A stretch of 39,701 nucleotides of DNA from a virus (IMGVR_UViG_3300027971_000098:1-39701); one strand, 5' to 3'. Shown: positions 1-7,629, counted from the first letter of the stretch. Numbers and translations are program-made. The notes: generated by a model from the letters alone, not told the origin.

Positions 1-1
1 A

Positions 2-115
2 GAGCGCTGGTGGAATACACCTAAAAAGGTATTTGATATGCAAAAGCCAATCGATATGTTTGAAGTTGATTCTGAACGAGTAAGAGACTATATTATGAAA
101 TGTGCACGCTTTTAA
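2..115 (+). CDS. C-terminal end of a protein resembling the MbcA/ParS toxin-binding domain (partial)
   Basis: The reading frame is open from the window edge and ends at TAA 113-115; only the last 37 residues are visible (ERWWNTPKKVFDMQKPIDMF and onward). The spacing of WW-x-TP, the P-x-DMF segment and a following V-R-x-Y-I helix resembles the C-terminal domain of Xre/MbcA/ParS-type antitoxins, in which WL-x-P-N, P-x-x-L and a helix recur. That assignment is inference from a short fragment. It ends 13 nt before uvsX, so it probably belongs to the same transcription unit. The true start lies outside the window. Confidence 0.5.
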   Translation, partial: ERWWNTPKKVFDMQKPIDMFEVDSERVRDYIMKCARF

Positions 116-128
116 TAAAGGATAGACG

Positions 129-1166
129 ATGAGCTTTTTTAGAGACTTAGTGGAGACTATTAAAGATGAGGATACTTGTATTGCCGCTGACGGCAACGGT
201 AGTGCTGAGTTTGGTGGTTTTATTGATACTGGCAGCTATATTCTCAACGCTGTTCTCTCTGGTAGCCTCTATGGTGGCGTACCTGATAACAAAGTTACTG
301 CTTTTGCAGGAGAGTCCGCTACTGGTAAAACTTTCTTCGTACTTGGTGTCGTTAGAGCCTTCCTTGACAAGAACCCAGCCGGAGGAGTCGTCTACTACGA
401 CACCGAAGCAGCCGTAACGAAACAGATGATGGAAGATCGCGGTATTGATACTAACCGCGTTATTATTGCTGAGCCAGACACTATTCAGAAGTTTAAGACT
501 CATGCACTTAAGATGATTGATGCATACGATAAGCAGCCAGAAGACAAGCGTCCTCCTATGATGTTTGTGCTTGATTCATTAGGTCTGCTATCTACCTCTA
601 AGGAAATGGAAGATAGTCTGGAAGGTAAAGATACTCGCGATATGACTAAGTCGCAGGTTATTAAAGCAGCCTTCCGCGTTCTTACATTGAAGCTTGCTAA
701 AGTTCGTATCCCAATGCTAGTCACCAACCACGTCTATGAAATGGTTGGCTCTTATGTTCCTACAAAGGAGGTATCAGGTGGTTCAGGGCTCAAATATGCT
801 GCCAGCACTATTGCAATGCTCAGCAAAAAGAAAGAAAAAGACGGAGACGCAATTATTGGAAACATCATTAAAGTCAAGATGTATAAGTCCCGTCTATCAA
901 AAGAACACGGAATCGCAGAAGTGTTACTTACTTACGACAAGGGCCTTGACCGCTACTACGGTCTCCTAGACTTGGCTGAGAAGTATGAAATCATTAAAAA
1001 GTCATCTACCCGCTATGAATTACCAGACGGTCGTAAAGTATTTGGCAAAGAGATTAATCGTAATCCTGCTGAGTATTTTACTGCTGAGATTATGGAACAG
1101 CTTGAAGAAGTAGCTAAGAAAGAGTTTAGTTATGGATCAAACACAATAACAGAAACTGATGATTGA
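129..1166 (+). CDS. uvsX: UvsX-like RecA-family recombinase
   Basis: 345 aa, slightly shorter than T4 UvsX. It should polymerise on single-stranded DNA and catalyse strand exchange for recombination-dependent replication and repair. Walker A is GESATGKT at residues 61-68; the catalytic-glutamate segment YYDTEAA is near 90-96; Walker B MMFVLDS is at 145-151. Also visible are the NHVYE segment and the glycine-rich SGGSGLKYAAS loop typical of UvsX. Start ATG 129 is preceded by AAAGGA (117-122). The 3' end overlaps the helicase start by 8 nt, so the two are translationally coupled. The UvsX family is clear. Confidence 0.95.
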   Translation: MSFFRDLVETIKDEDTCIAADGNGSAEFGGFIDTGSYILNAVLSGSLYGGVPDNKVTAFAGESATGKTFFVLGVVRAFLDKNPAGGVVYYDTEAAVTKQMMEDRGIDTNRVIIAEPDTIQKFKTHALKMIDAYDKQPEDKRPPMMFVLDSLGLLSTSKEMEDSLEGKDTRDMTKSQVIKAAFRVLTLKLAKVRIPMLVTNHVYEMVGSYVPTKEVSGGSGLKYAASTIAMLSKKKEKDGDAIIGNIIKVKMYKSRLSKEHGIAEVLLTYDKGLDRYYGLLDLAEKYEIIKKSSTRYELPDGRKVFGKEINRNPAEYFTAEIMEQLEEVAKKEFSYGSNTITETDD

Positions 1167-2544
1167 AAATACAATCTTTAATAACTTAGTCTTTAATGAA
1201 GAGTTTGCAAGAAAAACTCTTCCTTTTTTAAAGGCAGACTATTTTCAGAATAAGCTTGATAAGGTTCTGTTTAAACTAATAGATGAATATGTAACGAAGT
1301 ATAATAGTATTCCTACTAAAGCAGCGCTGATTGTAGAGTTGGATAGTGTCTCAGGTACTAATGATGATGAGCATAAAATGCTCGTTGATAAAGTAAATGA
1401 GATTAAGGATGAGCAAGCAGATGTTAAATGGCTTGTAGATCAAACTGAGAAGTATTGTCAGGACAGAGCCATTTACAATGCTATTATGAGCTCTATTCAG
1501 ATTATCAATGGCAATTCGCAAGATGGTAAAGGTAAGATACCAGCTCTACTCTCTGATGCATTGGGTGTATCATTCGATACTCATATTGGTCATGACTTTC
1601 TTGATGACTTTGAATCACGCTTTGAGTTTTATCATCAGAAAGAAAAGCGAGTTCCGTTCGATTTAGATTATTTTAATACTATTACTAAAGGCGGTCTACC
1701 TCTTAAGACACTTAACGTTGCTCTTGCAGGTACCGGTGTAGGTAAATCTCTCTTTATGTGTCATTGTGCTGCTGCTAATTTAATGAGCGGTAAGAACGTT
1801 CTATACATTACTATGGAAATGGCAGAAGAGAAGATTGCCGAGCGTATTGATGCAAATCTATTGAATGAGCCAATGGATATGCTATCTATGCTGCCTAAAG
1901 AGGCATACGATAAGAAGATTGAACGCATTAAGAATAAGACGCTAGGCAAGTTAATCATTAAGGAATATCCTACTGCGTCTGCAGGAGCTGCTCATTTTAG
2001 GCATCTTCTAGGCGAATTGAAGTTGAAAAGAAATTTTGTTCCTGATATAATCTATGTGGATTACTTAAACATCTGCATGTCTTCGAGGCTAAAGTATGGT
2101 TCAAATGTCAATTCATACACGTATATCAAATCTATTGCAGAAGAGATTAGAGGGCTCGCGGTTGAATTTAATGTACCAATCGTATCTGCAACTCAAACTA
2201 CGCGTTCAGGTTATACTAATACTGATCTCGGCCTCGAAGACACTAGCGAATCGTTTGGGTTGCCCGCGACTGCGGATTTTATGTTTGCTCTTATCACGTC
2301 AGAGGAACTGGAAGACCTTGGACAAATATTGGTCAAACAATTAAAGAATCGATATAACGATCCTAGCCATCATAGAAAGTTTGTAGTAGGTGTAGATAGA
2401 TCTAAGATGAGGCTCTATAATGTAGAGCAGTCAGCACAAGACGATATTATAGATGATACTCCGTTGTTCGATCGTTCATCGTCTGGCGAACGTATCAAGC
2501 AAGAACGTAAATTTGATAAAACGGTCTTCGACGAATTCAAATGA
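1159..2544 (+). CDS. 41: DnaB-family replicative helicase (T4 gp41 type)
   Basis: 461 aa, close to T4 gp41. It should form the hexameric 5'-3' fork helicase that partners the gp61-type primase encoded at 23258. An N-terminal helical domain is followed by the RecA-like motor: Walker A GTGVGKS at residues 191-197, the ITMEMAEEKIAERI segment after it, and Walker B IIYVDYLNI further on. The VDRSKMR segment near the C-terminus fits the family. It overlaps uvsX by 8 nt and the next gene by 4 nt (ATGA), a recombination/replication operon as in T4-like phages. Confidence 0.93.
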   Translation: MIENTIFNNLVFNEEFARKTLPFLKADYFQNKLDKVLFKLIDEYVTKYNSIPTKAALIVELDSVSGTNDDEHKMLVDKVNEIKDEQADVKWLVDQTEKYCQDRAIYNAIMSSIQIINGNSQDGKGKIPALLSDALGVSFDTHIGHDFLDDFESRFEFYHQKEKRVPFDLDYFNTITKGGLPLKTLNVALAGTGVGKSLFMCHCAAANLMSGKNVLYITMEMAEEKIAERIDANLLNEPMDMLSMLPKEAYDKKIERIKNKTLGKLIIKEYPTASAGAAHFRHLLGELKLKRNFVPDIIYVDYLNICMSSRLKYGSNVNSYTYIKSIAEEIRGLAVEFNVPIVSATQTTRSGYTNTDLGLEDTSESFGLPATADFMFALITSEELEDLGQILVKQLKNRYNDPSHHRKFVVGVDRSKMRLYNVEQSAQDDIIDDTPLFDRSSSGERIKQERKFDKTVFDEFK

Positions 2545-2966
2545 TTAATATTAGTGTTAGAAAGACTTCTAAAGAACAAGAAGAGGTTCTAATAAATGCT
2601 GCCACCTTTTATCTTGATAAACTTAACGTAAGAAAGAGAACCATACCTCTAGACATAGAAATAACTCTATGTAAATTGGATGCTGATGGATATTGCGATT
2701 TTAACTATGATCATAAATATCCAGAGATAGCTATACATTTAAACAAGCGATTATCTGAAAAGGATATGCTTGTTGCTCTTGCTCATGAATTAGTTCATTC
2801 TAGGCAATATCTGAGAAAAGAACTAATTAGTAAGGATAGAGTTTTTCTATGGAAAGGAAAAACTTCTAAGAGTTATGAGTGGGAAGATGAAGCATACGAT
2901 TTAGAAAGTCAGCTCTATGAAAGGTATGAAAATGAGTGCAAATACAAACATTGGCACAAGTTCTAG
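2541..2966 (+). CDS. SprT-like zinc metallopeptidase-fold protein
   Basis: 141 aa. The HExxH zinc site is HELVHSRQY (H82, E83, H86). A downstream WEDEAYD (about 113-119) can supply the third ligand, the usual layout of small SprT-like/minigluzincin domains. The substrate is unknown; DNA-protein crosslink removal by SPRTN relatives is only an analogy. The ATG overlaps the helicase stop (ATGA), placing it in the replication operon. A second protein with the same HE-x-VH-x-x-Q and WE-x-EA pattern is encoded at 4554-5060. The fold call is strong, the function is not. Confidence 0.8.
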   Translation: MINISVRKTSKEQEEVLINAATFYLDKLNVRKRTIPLDIEITLCKLDADGYCDFNYDHKYPEIAIHLNKRLSEKDMLVALAHELVHSRQYLRKELISKDRVFLWKGKTSKSYEWEDEAYDLESQLYERYENECKYKHWHKF

Positions 2967-3168
2967 TAAGAGAAAGAAGTATACTCGCTATGCATCTTTA
3001 GAAGCTGTTGAATTTGGTAATTGGCTAATAAAGGCTAGCAGTGCTGACGCTGGAGGTATTTTAGTTATTATGTACAATACCAAAACATATCAAGCCTGTA
3101 CTAAGTATTTTAGTGATGAATATCAGGCTAATATCTTTATTACGTATGCGATGGAGAAGTATCAGTAG
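2932..3168 (+). CDS. Small hypothetical protein
   Basis: 78 aa from ATG 2932, which has AAAGG about 7 nt upstream; an in-frame ATG at 2917 lacks that spacing. No family is recognised. The N-terminus is polar and lysine-rich (SSKRKKYTRY), followed by a compact mixed alpha/beta stretch (GILVIMYNTKTYQA). It overlaps the end of the metallopeptidase gene by 35 nt and is tail-to-tail with the minus-strand phosphatase gene, the two 3' ends overlapping by 29 nt. Confidence 0.7.
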   Translation: MSANTNIGTSSSKRKKYTRYASLEAVEFGNWLIKASSADAGGILVIMYNTKTYQACTKYFSDEYQANIFITYAMEKYQ

Positions 3169-3910
3169 TTTCTAGCTTCTTAGTCCAGTAAACTATATCC
3201 CAGGTACCGTCCATTTTCTCAACGAGAGCAGAACAGCTTTCAACCCAATCACCGCAGTTCATATAGTATAGACCGCTTATCTCTTTGATCTCCGGGGTGT
3301 GAATATGTCCACATATAACGCCCTGGAACTCTCTCTTCTTAGCATAATGAGTGATATTGCCTTCAAACTTAAATATAAAGTCGACGGCCTTTTTTACTTT
3401 ATGCTTAAGGAACTTTGATAGGCTCCAATAATCAAAACCAAACTTATATCTAACCCAGTTATATACTGAGTTAACCCATAGTAAAGAATCGTATGCTTTA
3501 TCGCCTAAGAAGCTAAGCCATGGAGCTAGTCGAGTAATTCCATCGAACATATCTCCATGTACAACGAGATACTTCTCGCCTAGAATACCTCTATACTCAG
3601 CGTGATTAACAACGCTAATGTTACCTAAAGTAAATAGACCAACATAGGGTCTAAGAAACTCATCATGATTACCCGTCACATAGGTAATCTTTACGCCCTT
3701 CCGGCTAAGTTTGAATATCTTGCTTACTAGATGGGAATGAGACTTCTTCCAGTGCCATTTCTTTTGCTTAACTCGCCATCCATCTATAATATCTCCAACT
3801 AGAAATAGCTCTTCACACTCATTATGCTTAAGAAAATCTGTAAGCAATTCAGCTTTGCTTTCTTTAGTTCCCAGATGTATATCTGATACGAATATAGTCT
3901 TGTACTTCAT
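3140..3910 (-). CDS. Calcineurin-like metallophosphoesterase of the LpxH (UDP-2,3-diacylglucosamine diphosphatase) type
   Basis: 256 aa. All five metallophosphoesterase motifs are present in order: SDIHLG (D10, H12), GDIIDGW (D40), GNHDE (81-84), VVHGD (H118, D120) and GHIHTP (H202, H204). The GDIIDGW-x-x-x-K-x-x-W spacing and overall length match LpxH-type enzymes, which cleave UDP-2,3-diacylglucosamine in lipid A synthesis at the cytoplasmic membrane. Whether the phage enzyme acts on lipid A intermediates or another nucleotide-diphospho compound is inference. It is the last gene of a three-gene minus-strand unit, with ATGA overlap to the membrane gene upstream. Confidence 0.88.
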   Translation of the reverse strand: MKYKTIFVSDIHLGTKESKAELLTDFLKHNECEELFLVGDIIDGWRVKQKKWHWKKSHSHLVSKIFKLSRKGVKITYVTGNHDEFLRPYVGLFTLGNISVVNHAEYRGILGEKYLVVHGDMFDGITRLAPWLSFLGDKAYDSLLWVNSVYNWVRYKFGFDYWSLSKFLKHKVKKAVDFIFKFEGNITHYAKKREFQGVICGHIHTPEIKEISGLYYMNCGDWVESCSALVEKMDGTWDIVYWTKKLETTDTSPSHT

Positions 3911-4173
3911 TTCTTATCGCATGCCTCTTTCTTTTCCTTCTCACACTTATCTACCATTATAATAACGGTATTGACTTTAGTATTTAATCTAATAAGATCG
4001 TTATCTAGAGTTCTGATTCTATCAATAAGTGCTATAAGAATATTATTAGTCTCGCTAATAATAGGTTTAACTTCTGTAGTAGTCCATCTATAGAGATAGA
4101 ATATCAAGTAGCCCATACAGCCTGCTGTTACAACAGGAAAGCCAAATTTTTCTATTAAATGTACTATTTCCAT
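3907..4173 (-). CDS. Small membrane protein, paralogue of the upstream gene
   Basis: 88 aa. The N-terminus IEKFGFPVVTAGCMGYLIFYLYRW is one membrane segment, followed by a polar helical tail with heptad character (NILIALIDRIRTLDNDLIRLNTKV) and a charged CEKEKKEACDKK end. It is clearly related to the product of 4173-4451: both have the FGFP-xxx-A-x-C-x-GY membrane segment and an R-I-(K/R)-T-(L/M)-DNDL motif. The topology would suit a holin- or lysis-associated protein, but no family is recognised. Start and stop overlap both neighbours (TAATG upstream, ATGA downstream). Confidence 0.75.
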   Translation of the reverse strand: MEIVHLIEKFGFPVVTAGCMGYLIFYLYRWTTTEVKPIISETNNILIALIDRIRTLDNDLIRLNTKVNTVIIMVDKCEKEKKEACDKK

Positions 4174-4451
4174 TAGTCTTTTCTTAATTCATCAGTGTTA
4201 TTAAGTCTAGAAATTCTCTCTACATCAGGAGGAAGATCTAAAGCAGTTGAAATTAGGATATCAATTTTAAGTAAATCGTTATCCATTGTCTTAATTCTTT
4301 TATCTAATGATAGAATTATACTTTGAATACTCTTGATGTTACTAATGACACCAGCTAAAATAAATTTCAGTGTCAAGTACACAAAATACCCTGCGCAAAG
4401 TGCTGCTGCCATTGGAAACCCAAGCTCTGCTAGAAGCTTATAGAAGTCCAT
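4173..4451 (-). CDS. Small membrane protein, first gene of the minus-strand unit
   Basis: 92 aa from ATG at 4451 (MDFYKLLAELGFPMAAALCAGYFVYL), chosen because AAAGGAG lies 5 nt upstream; a longer TTG-started form has no such site. One N-terminal transmembrane helix, then a coiled-coil-like tail (IKSIQSIILSLDKRIKTMDNDLLKID). It is a tandem paralogue of 3907-4173. A late-type -10 box lies about 23 nt upstream on this strand, so late expression is likely. Function unknown; a holin-like or envelope role is inference. Confidence 0.78.
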   Translation of the reverse strand: MDFYKLLAELGFPMAAALCAGYFVYLTLKFILAGVISNIKSIQSIILSLDKRIKTMDNDLLKIDILISTALDLPPDVERISRLNNTDELRKD

Positions 4452-4473
4452 GGTTTCTCCTTTGAGAATCAAT

Positions 4474-4481
4474 TATTTATC
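4474..4481 (-). promoter_or_regulatory. Candidate T4-type late promoter (GATAAATA)
   Basis: Read on the minus strand the box is GATAAATA, 7 of 8 matches to the T4 late consensus TATAAATA. It sits about 23 nt upstream of ATG 4451, with no sigma70 -35 for this direction. It lies just outside the divergent sigma70-type promoter of the plus-strand gene. Confidence 0.5.
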
Positions 4482-4487
4482 AGCCTG

Positions 4488-4516
4488 TTGCCTTTCTTTC
4501 CGAATACTCGTACAAT
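4488..4516 (+). promoter_or_regulatory. Sigma70-type promoter (TTGCCT-N17-TACAAT)
   Basis: -35 TTGCCT at 4488-4493, 17-nt spacer, -10 TACAAT at 4511-4516. The predicted transcript begins about 4523, 30 nt before the ATG at 4554. This rules out the longer in-frame start at 4488, which would lie in the -35 box. Confidence 0.7.
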
Positions 4517-4553
4517 GATGATGTTGGGTAAGCAATCACATACAGGAGCACAC

Positions 4554-5060
4554 ATGAACAACTTTACAGATATCAAAGTAGACGAAAACGTCTTTACTAC
4601 AGTCCAGATCAATACCTATATGAAGGGCAACCTAGGAATCTTCCGAAAGGTTGTTGCTGCAGCAAAGAAGGCTATCGAAGCACCGTTGCGTGATAAGCTG
4701 ACTGAAGCAGGCAACGATGTGCGTATCGTTTATTATCTCAAGAACCTTAAGACGCGTCGCACTCACGGCAAATGCATCCGAAGTGCTAACGGCAAAGTGA
4801 TTACAGTTCTGCTTAACGCAAAGGTATTGCCTGGGTTCAAGGACATGGCCGAGACGCTGGGTCATGAGATGGTTCACGTCGAGCAGTATATGACCGGGCG
4901 TATGACAAGCGATGGTTATCATCGAGTATGGGAAGGTCAGAAGCACGATGGACGCGGTACTACCTATGAGAGCTATCGCAATCTGCCTTGGGAGAAAGAG
5001 GCGTTCGATCGCCAGGCCGAGGAAGCATCCAAGATCCTCAACGCGTACCACAAGGGTTGA
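4554..5060 (+). CDS. Second SprT-like zinc metallopeptidase-fold protein
   Basis: 168 aa from ATG 4554, with AGGAG five nt upstream. Zinc-site motif GHEMVHVEQY (H104, E105, H108) with a downstream PWEKEAFDRQ segment offering the third ligand, as in the 141-aa protein at 2541. It has a longer, basic N-terminal half (RTHGKCIRSANGK) that could contact nucleic acid (inference). Unlike 2541 it has its own sigma70 promoter and is probably early. Its stop codon TGA is part of the -35 box of the following promoter. Confidence 0.8.
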   Translation: MNNFTDIKVDENVFTTVQINTYMKGNLGIFRKVVAAAKKAIEAPLRDKLTEAGNDVRIVYYLKNLKTRRTHGKCIRSANGKVITVLLNAKVLPGFKDMAETLGHEMVHVEQYMTGRMTSDGYHRVWEGQKHDGRGTTYESYRNLPWEKEAFDRQAEEASKILNAYHKG

Positions 5061-5085
5061 CTTTATTTCCGCGTGACGCTATCAT
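5057..5085 (+). promoter_or_regulatory. Sigma70-type early promoter (TTGACT-N17-TATCAT), stop-codon fused
   Basis: -35 TTGACT at 5057-5062 contains the stop codon of the upstream gene. The spacer starts TTATTTCCGCG, the pattern shared with promoters at 8603-11174. -10 TATCAT at 5080-5085. It drives the AAA+ ATPase. Confidence 0.85.
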
Positions 5086-5127
5086 GTATTGGTCGTTAGG
5101 GAAAAACACACAACACAAGGAGAAAGT

Positions 5128-6006
5128 ATGATTACAGTAACTCAAGTCGGCGATAAGTTCGTCGGTTCGATCGATGGCGTCGAAGTTGTTCGTTCGGTGA
5201 ACGCTTCGTACGTTAACAAGAAGGTTCGTGAGATGAGCTCTGCGAACTTTATTCCGCAGCCGGCTTCTGCTCCGGTTGCTCAGTTCGGTATCAATGAACG
5301 CTTTGACTTTACTTCGGACCTCGTAACGATGGTTGCGAAGGGTCAGACTGCATCGGCTGTTATTACTGGCGAAGGCGGTCTGGGCAAGTCGTTTACGGTT
5401 ACTGCTGCTCTGAAAGCTGCTGGTCTGCAAGACTTCAGCGAGAAGGAGCCTGGTGATACTGCTGCACCGCGTACGACCTACCGTGTCGTCAAGGGCTTCT
5501 CGACTGCTAAAGGCTTGTATCGCGTTCTGTATGAGAACCGTAACTCGATTATCGTTTTCGATGACTGCGATAGCATTCTGAAAGACGCTGATGCGCTTAA
5601 CCTGCTCAAGGGTGCGCTTGACTCGTATGATCGTCGTATTATCTCGTGGAATACTTCGCGCATTGACGATCTTCCGCGCTTCTTTCAGTTCAAGGGCGGT
5701 GTCGTATTCATCTCGAATATGCCGCAATCGAAGATCGATCAGGCTATTCGTTCGCGTTCGATGAACGTTGACTTGTCGATGACGACCGATCAGAAGATCG
5801 AACGCATGGAGACTCTCGTTAATGCTCCTAGCTTCCAGCCGGACATGCTGATGTCGGTTAAGCGTGATGCTCTTGACTTGATTAAGCAGAAGCGTGATAG
5901 TGCTCGTGAGATTAGCTTGCGTACGCTGTTGATGGTTGCGAAGATTCGCAGCTCGGGTAAGCCGGATTGGAAGAACCTGGCGACTTATATGCTGGTTAAC
6001 GGTTAA
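5128..6006 (+). CDS. AAA+ ATPase
   Basis: 292 aa from ATG 5128 (AAGGAGAAAGT immediately before). Walker A GEGGLGKS and Walker B IIVFDDCD are visible, followed by a sensor-like VFISNMP and an arginine pair (RSRS) in the expected arginine-finger region. Such single-domain phage ATPases are usually of unknown role; clamp-loader or chaperone-like remodelling are possibilities only. Codon use is strongly biased (Arg CGT, Ser TCG, Gly GGT), unlike most neighbours and like the DUF932 gene at 38721, suggesting high expression. It has its own strong early promoter. Confidence 0.85.
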   Translation: MITVTQVGDKFVGSIDGVEVVRSVNASYVNKKVREMSSANFIPQPASAPVAQFGINERFDFTSDLVTMVAKGQTASAVITGEGGLGKSFTVTAALKAAGLQDFSEKEPGDTAAPRTTYRVVKGFSTAKGLYRVLYENRNSIIVFDDCDSILKDADALNLLKGALDSYDRRIISWNTSRIDDLPRFFQFKGGVVFISNMPQSKIDQAIRSRSMNVDLSMTTDQKIERMETLVNAPSFQPDMLMSVKRDALDLIKQKRDSAREISLRTLLMVAKIRSSGKPDWKNLATYMLVNG

Positions 6007-6007
6007 T

Positions 6008-6232
6008 ATGAACAATCGATTAACTGCTTTAGTAAATTCTGCCACTAGAGCTACGGCAAACAAGCCAGAAACTATGCCAGCTCTTTTGGCGCAGCTTATT
6101 ATAGAAGACTGTATTAAGTTATGTAATATAGAGTCTGATAGTAATAAGGCATGGGAAATTGATATTGGCAGAATGATGGCTGCTGCAGAAATTCAACTAA
6201 AAATAAAAAAGGCATATAAAGAAAATGATTAG
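6008..6232 (+). CDS. Small hypothetical protein
   Basis: 74 aa from ATG 6008, one nt after the ATPase stop. Mostly helical (MPALLAQLIIEDCIKLCNIE, AAAEIQLKIKKAYKEND). No family can be named with confidence. The ATG follows the ATPase stop so closely that translation is probably coupled. Its 3' end overlaps the SWIM-domain gene by 8 nt. Confidence 0.7.
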   Translation: MNNRLTALVNSATRATANKPETMPALLAQLIIEDCIKLCNIESDSNKAWEIDIGRMMAAAEIQLKIKKAYKEND

Positions 6233-6536
6233 TGTACGTGAGGTTACTAGTTGGGATTGGAGTAATCATACCTATTTTCTTAATGACTCACAAAATAAGC
6301 TTTTGGGTTATCAGGTAGATGGAGAAAAGCCAGTTACCTTTACTACTCCAATGGACTTCGATAAGCGAGGTCGTAAATTTGAAGTTATTAAAGCTGATAC
6401 AGAAAAGAATACTCGAATCATTCAAGGTTCAAAAGGTAGCGTTTATTATATTACTAATGTAAATGGCGTTGAACGATGTACGTGTACTGGATTTAAGTAT
6501 CACGGCAAATGCAAACATATTAAGGAGGCAGTATGA
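6225..6536 (+). CDS. SWIM-type zinc-finger protein
   Basis: 103 aa. The C-terminus has CTCTGFKYHGKCKHI, a C-x-C-x(n)-C-x-H arrangement as in SWIM zinc fingers, which bind DNA or proteins. The first 70 residues look like a small beta-rich domain (WSNHTYFLNDSQNKLLGYQV). The role is unknown. It is coupled to both neighbours by short overlaps (8 nt upstream, ATGA downstream). Confidence 0.78.
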   Translation: MISVREVTSWDWSNHTYFLNDSQNKLLGYQVDGEKPVTFTTPMDFDKRGRKFEVIKADTEKNTRIIQGSKGSVYYITNVNGVERCTCTGFKYHGKCKHIKEAV

Positions 6537-6688
6537 GTAAGTCACCATTTGAAATTCGTCTAGAAATTTTCCGTCAAGCATATCATATTGTCTGGGAGAA
6601 CTCGGAAAAGGACTCTTCTGCAGAAGAAGTTGTTGAAGCTTCTTTCGAACTAGCTGCCCGCATTAAAGCATTTGTGGATAAGAGCTAA
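6533..6688 (+). CDS. Small acidic hypothetical protein
   Basis: 51 aa (MSKSPFEIRLEIFRQAYHIV start), ATG 6533 overlapping the previous stop as ATGA and preceded by AAGGAGG. Entirely helical in appearance, rich in Glu. The start FEIRLEIFRQAYHIVWE resembles short phage proteins beginning with a similar L-x-L-x-I-x-x-x-A-Y helix, but no function is known. Confidence 0.7.
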   Translation: MSKSPFEIRLEIFRQAYHIVWENSEKDSSAEEVVEASFELAARIKAFVDKS

Positions 6689-6693
6689 TTAGC

Positions 6694-6825
6694 ATGTCTA
6701 ACTATCGCTACTGGATGCATAATAGGTACCCTCGATTGCTAGAGTTTGTAGACCAGTTTACTTTTGTGGAATGGGTAGTGGTTGCTTTAATTTCCTACTC
6801 CCTGTATAATATCTTTGTTAACTAA
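6694..6825 (+). CDS. Single-span membrane microprotein
   Basis: 43 aa (MSNYRYWMHNRYPRLLEFVD start). The C-terminal half, WVVVALISYSLYNIFVN, is a probable transmembrane helix, giving a short cytoplasmic basic head. The ATG at 6694 comes 5 nt after the previous stop with weak ribosome-binding sequence. The next promoter is embedded in its 3' coding end. No family recognised. Confidence 0.55.
   Translation: MSNYRYWMHNRYPRLLEFVDQFTFVEWVVVALISYSLYNIFVN
6782..6810 (+). promoter_or_regulatory. Sigma70-type promoter (TTGCTT-N17-TATAAT) inside a coding end
   Basis: -35 TTGCTT at 6782-6787, spacer beginning TAATTTCC as in other promoters of this phage, perfect -10 TATAAT at 6805-6810. It lies within the last 45 nt of the upstream microprotein gene and drives the ORF at 6838. 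Confidence 0.8.
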
Positions 6826-6837
6826 GGAGACACACAC

Positions 6838-7017
6838 ATGACAAAGCTTAACATCAACCTTCTCGTTGCAGACTTGATTGACGCAGATAATGCAGATCTT
6901 CGTTATATTGCTAATCGTCTAGTAAATCGTAATCCTGAGCAAGCAACGCTGCTTGCTGACTACCTAAGCACATACATTCAAATCTTTGACGTGAAGAACT
7001 CGCAGGAGGTTGCGTAA
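6838..7017 (+). CDS. Small hypothetical protein
   Basis: 59 aa (MTKLNINLLVADLIDADNAD start), ATG 6838 preceded by AAGGAGA. Helical and acidic, with a leucine-rich core (LLADYLSTYIQIF). The preceding promoter with perfect TATAAT supports a real early gene. The stop overlaps the next ATG (TAATG). No family recognised. Confidence 0.72.
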   Translation: MTKLNINLLVADLIDADNADLRYIANRLVNRNPEQATLLADYLSTYIQIFDVKNSQEVA

Positions 7018-7502
7018 TGTTTACTCTTACTAAAGAAGAGCAAGAAAGCATTCATAATGGCATTTGTCGTCTTGAGAGCGCTATTCAAGAGCTTGAGGAT
7101 GTCCTTTCGCCTCGCTTGATTGGTACTCTTCAAAAGGCCAAGCAGGGTATTGAAAAGGGCTTCAAAAACGTTCGTTTGCAGGAAGCCGAATGGTTCAATA
7201 CTCAAATGGATGTATTTGATCATATTCGAAAGGCTAACGGTCTTTCTACTATCTGGTCTATTTTCGAAGTCGAGAATATCTACGACGATTCTAAAATCCG
7301 AGGTACTACTTTGGTATTTGAGGGTTGGGAAAGCGATGTCGAAGTTCCCATTACTTGTAACCCGATTAATGGCGAAGTGTCTTGGATGCATTTATGGATG
7401 GCTGCCGATAAGGCTATTCAGGAATCTAACGATCATCATATCTTTATTGAGAAGTTCTTTCCGATGTCCGATGGCCGCGTTCGTCTGATTGCTGGGAGTT
7501 AA
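7017..7502 (+). CDS. Hypothetical protein
   Basis: 161 aa, ATG 7017 preceded by GCAGGAGG. The N-terminal ~60 residues look like a helical hairpin (EEQESIHNGICRLESAIQEL); the C-terminal part is mixed and rich in aromatic residues (MHLWMAADKAIQESNDHH). No catalytic motif is recognised. It shares the promoter at 6782 with the 59-aa gene and is followed directly by another tiny ORF. Confidence 0.75.
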   Translation: MFTLTKEEQESIHNGICRLESAIQELEDVLSPRLIGTLQKAKQGIEKGFKNVRLQEAEWFNTQMDVFDHIRKANGLSTIWSIFEVENIYDDSKIRGTTLVFEGWESDVEVPITCNPINGEVSWMHLWMAADKAIQESNDHHIFIEKFFPMSDGRVRLIAGS

Positions 7503-7503
7503 T

Positions 7504-7629
7504 ATGAGTTATCATATGTTTTGGAAGGTTTATTATAATAGTAGATGGCACCACTTTCCTACTTGGAGTAAACTAACTAAGTTTTGTGAAGAGCGCAATA
7601 TCGATAAAAGTCAAATAAAAGGTGCCTGA
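7504..7629 (+). CDS. Small basic hypothetical protein
   Basis: 41 aa (MSYHMFWKVYYNSRWHHFPT start), beginning just after the previous stop. Aromatic- and lysine-rich, probably one small domain. Ribosome-binding sequence is weak (GGGAGTTAAT), so expression would rely on coupling. No homologue is recognised. Confidence 0.5.
   Translation: MSYHMFWKVYYNSRWHHFPTWSKLTKFCEERNIDKSQIKGA

Noticed and set aside
4488-4553. Longer start for the second SprT-like protein
   Set aside because: The alternative start codon is inside the -35 box of the promoter at 4488; ATG 4554 has a good ribosome-binding site.
5038-6063. Long minus-strand frame (about 341 codons) opposite the AAA+ ATPase
   Set aside because: It mirrors the plus-strand ATPase, which has Walker motifs, promoter and ribosome-binding site; the minus frame is an artefact of the biased codon use.
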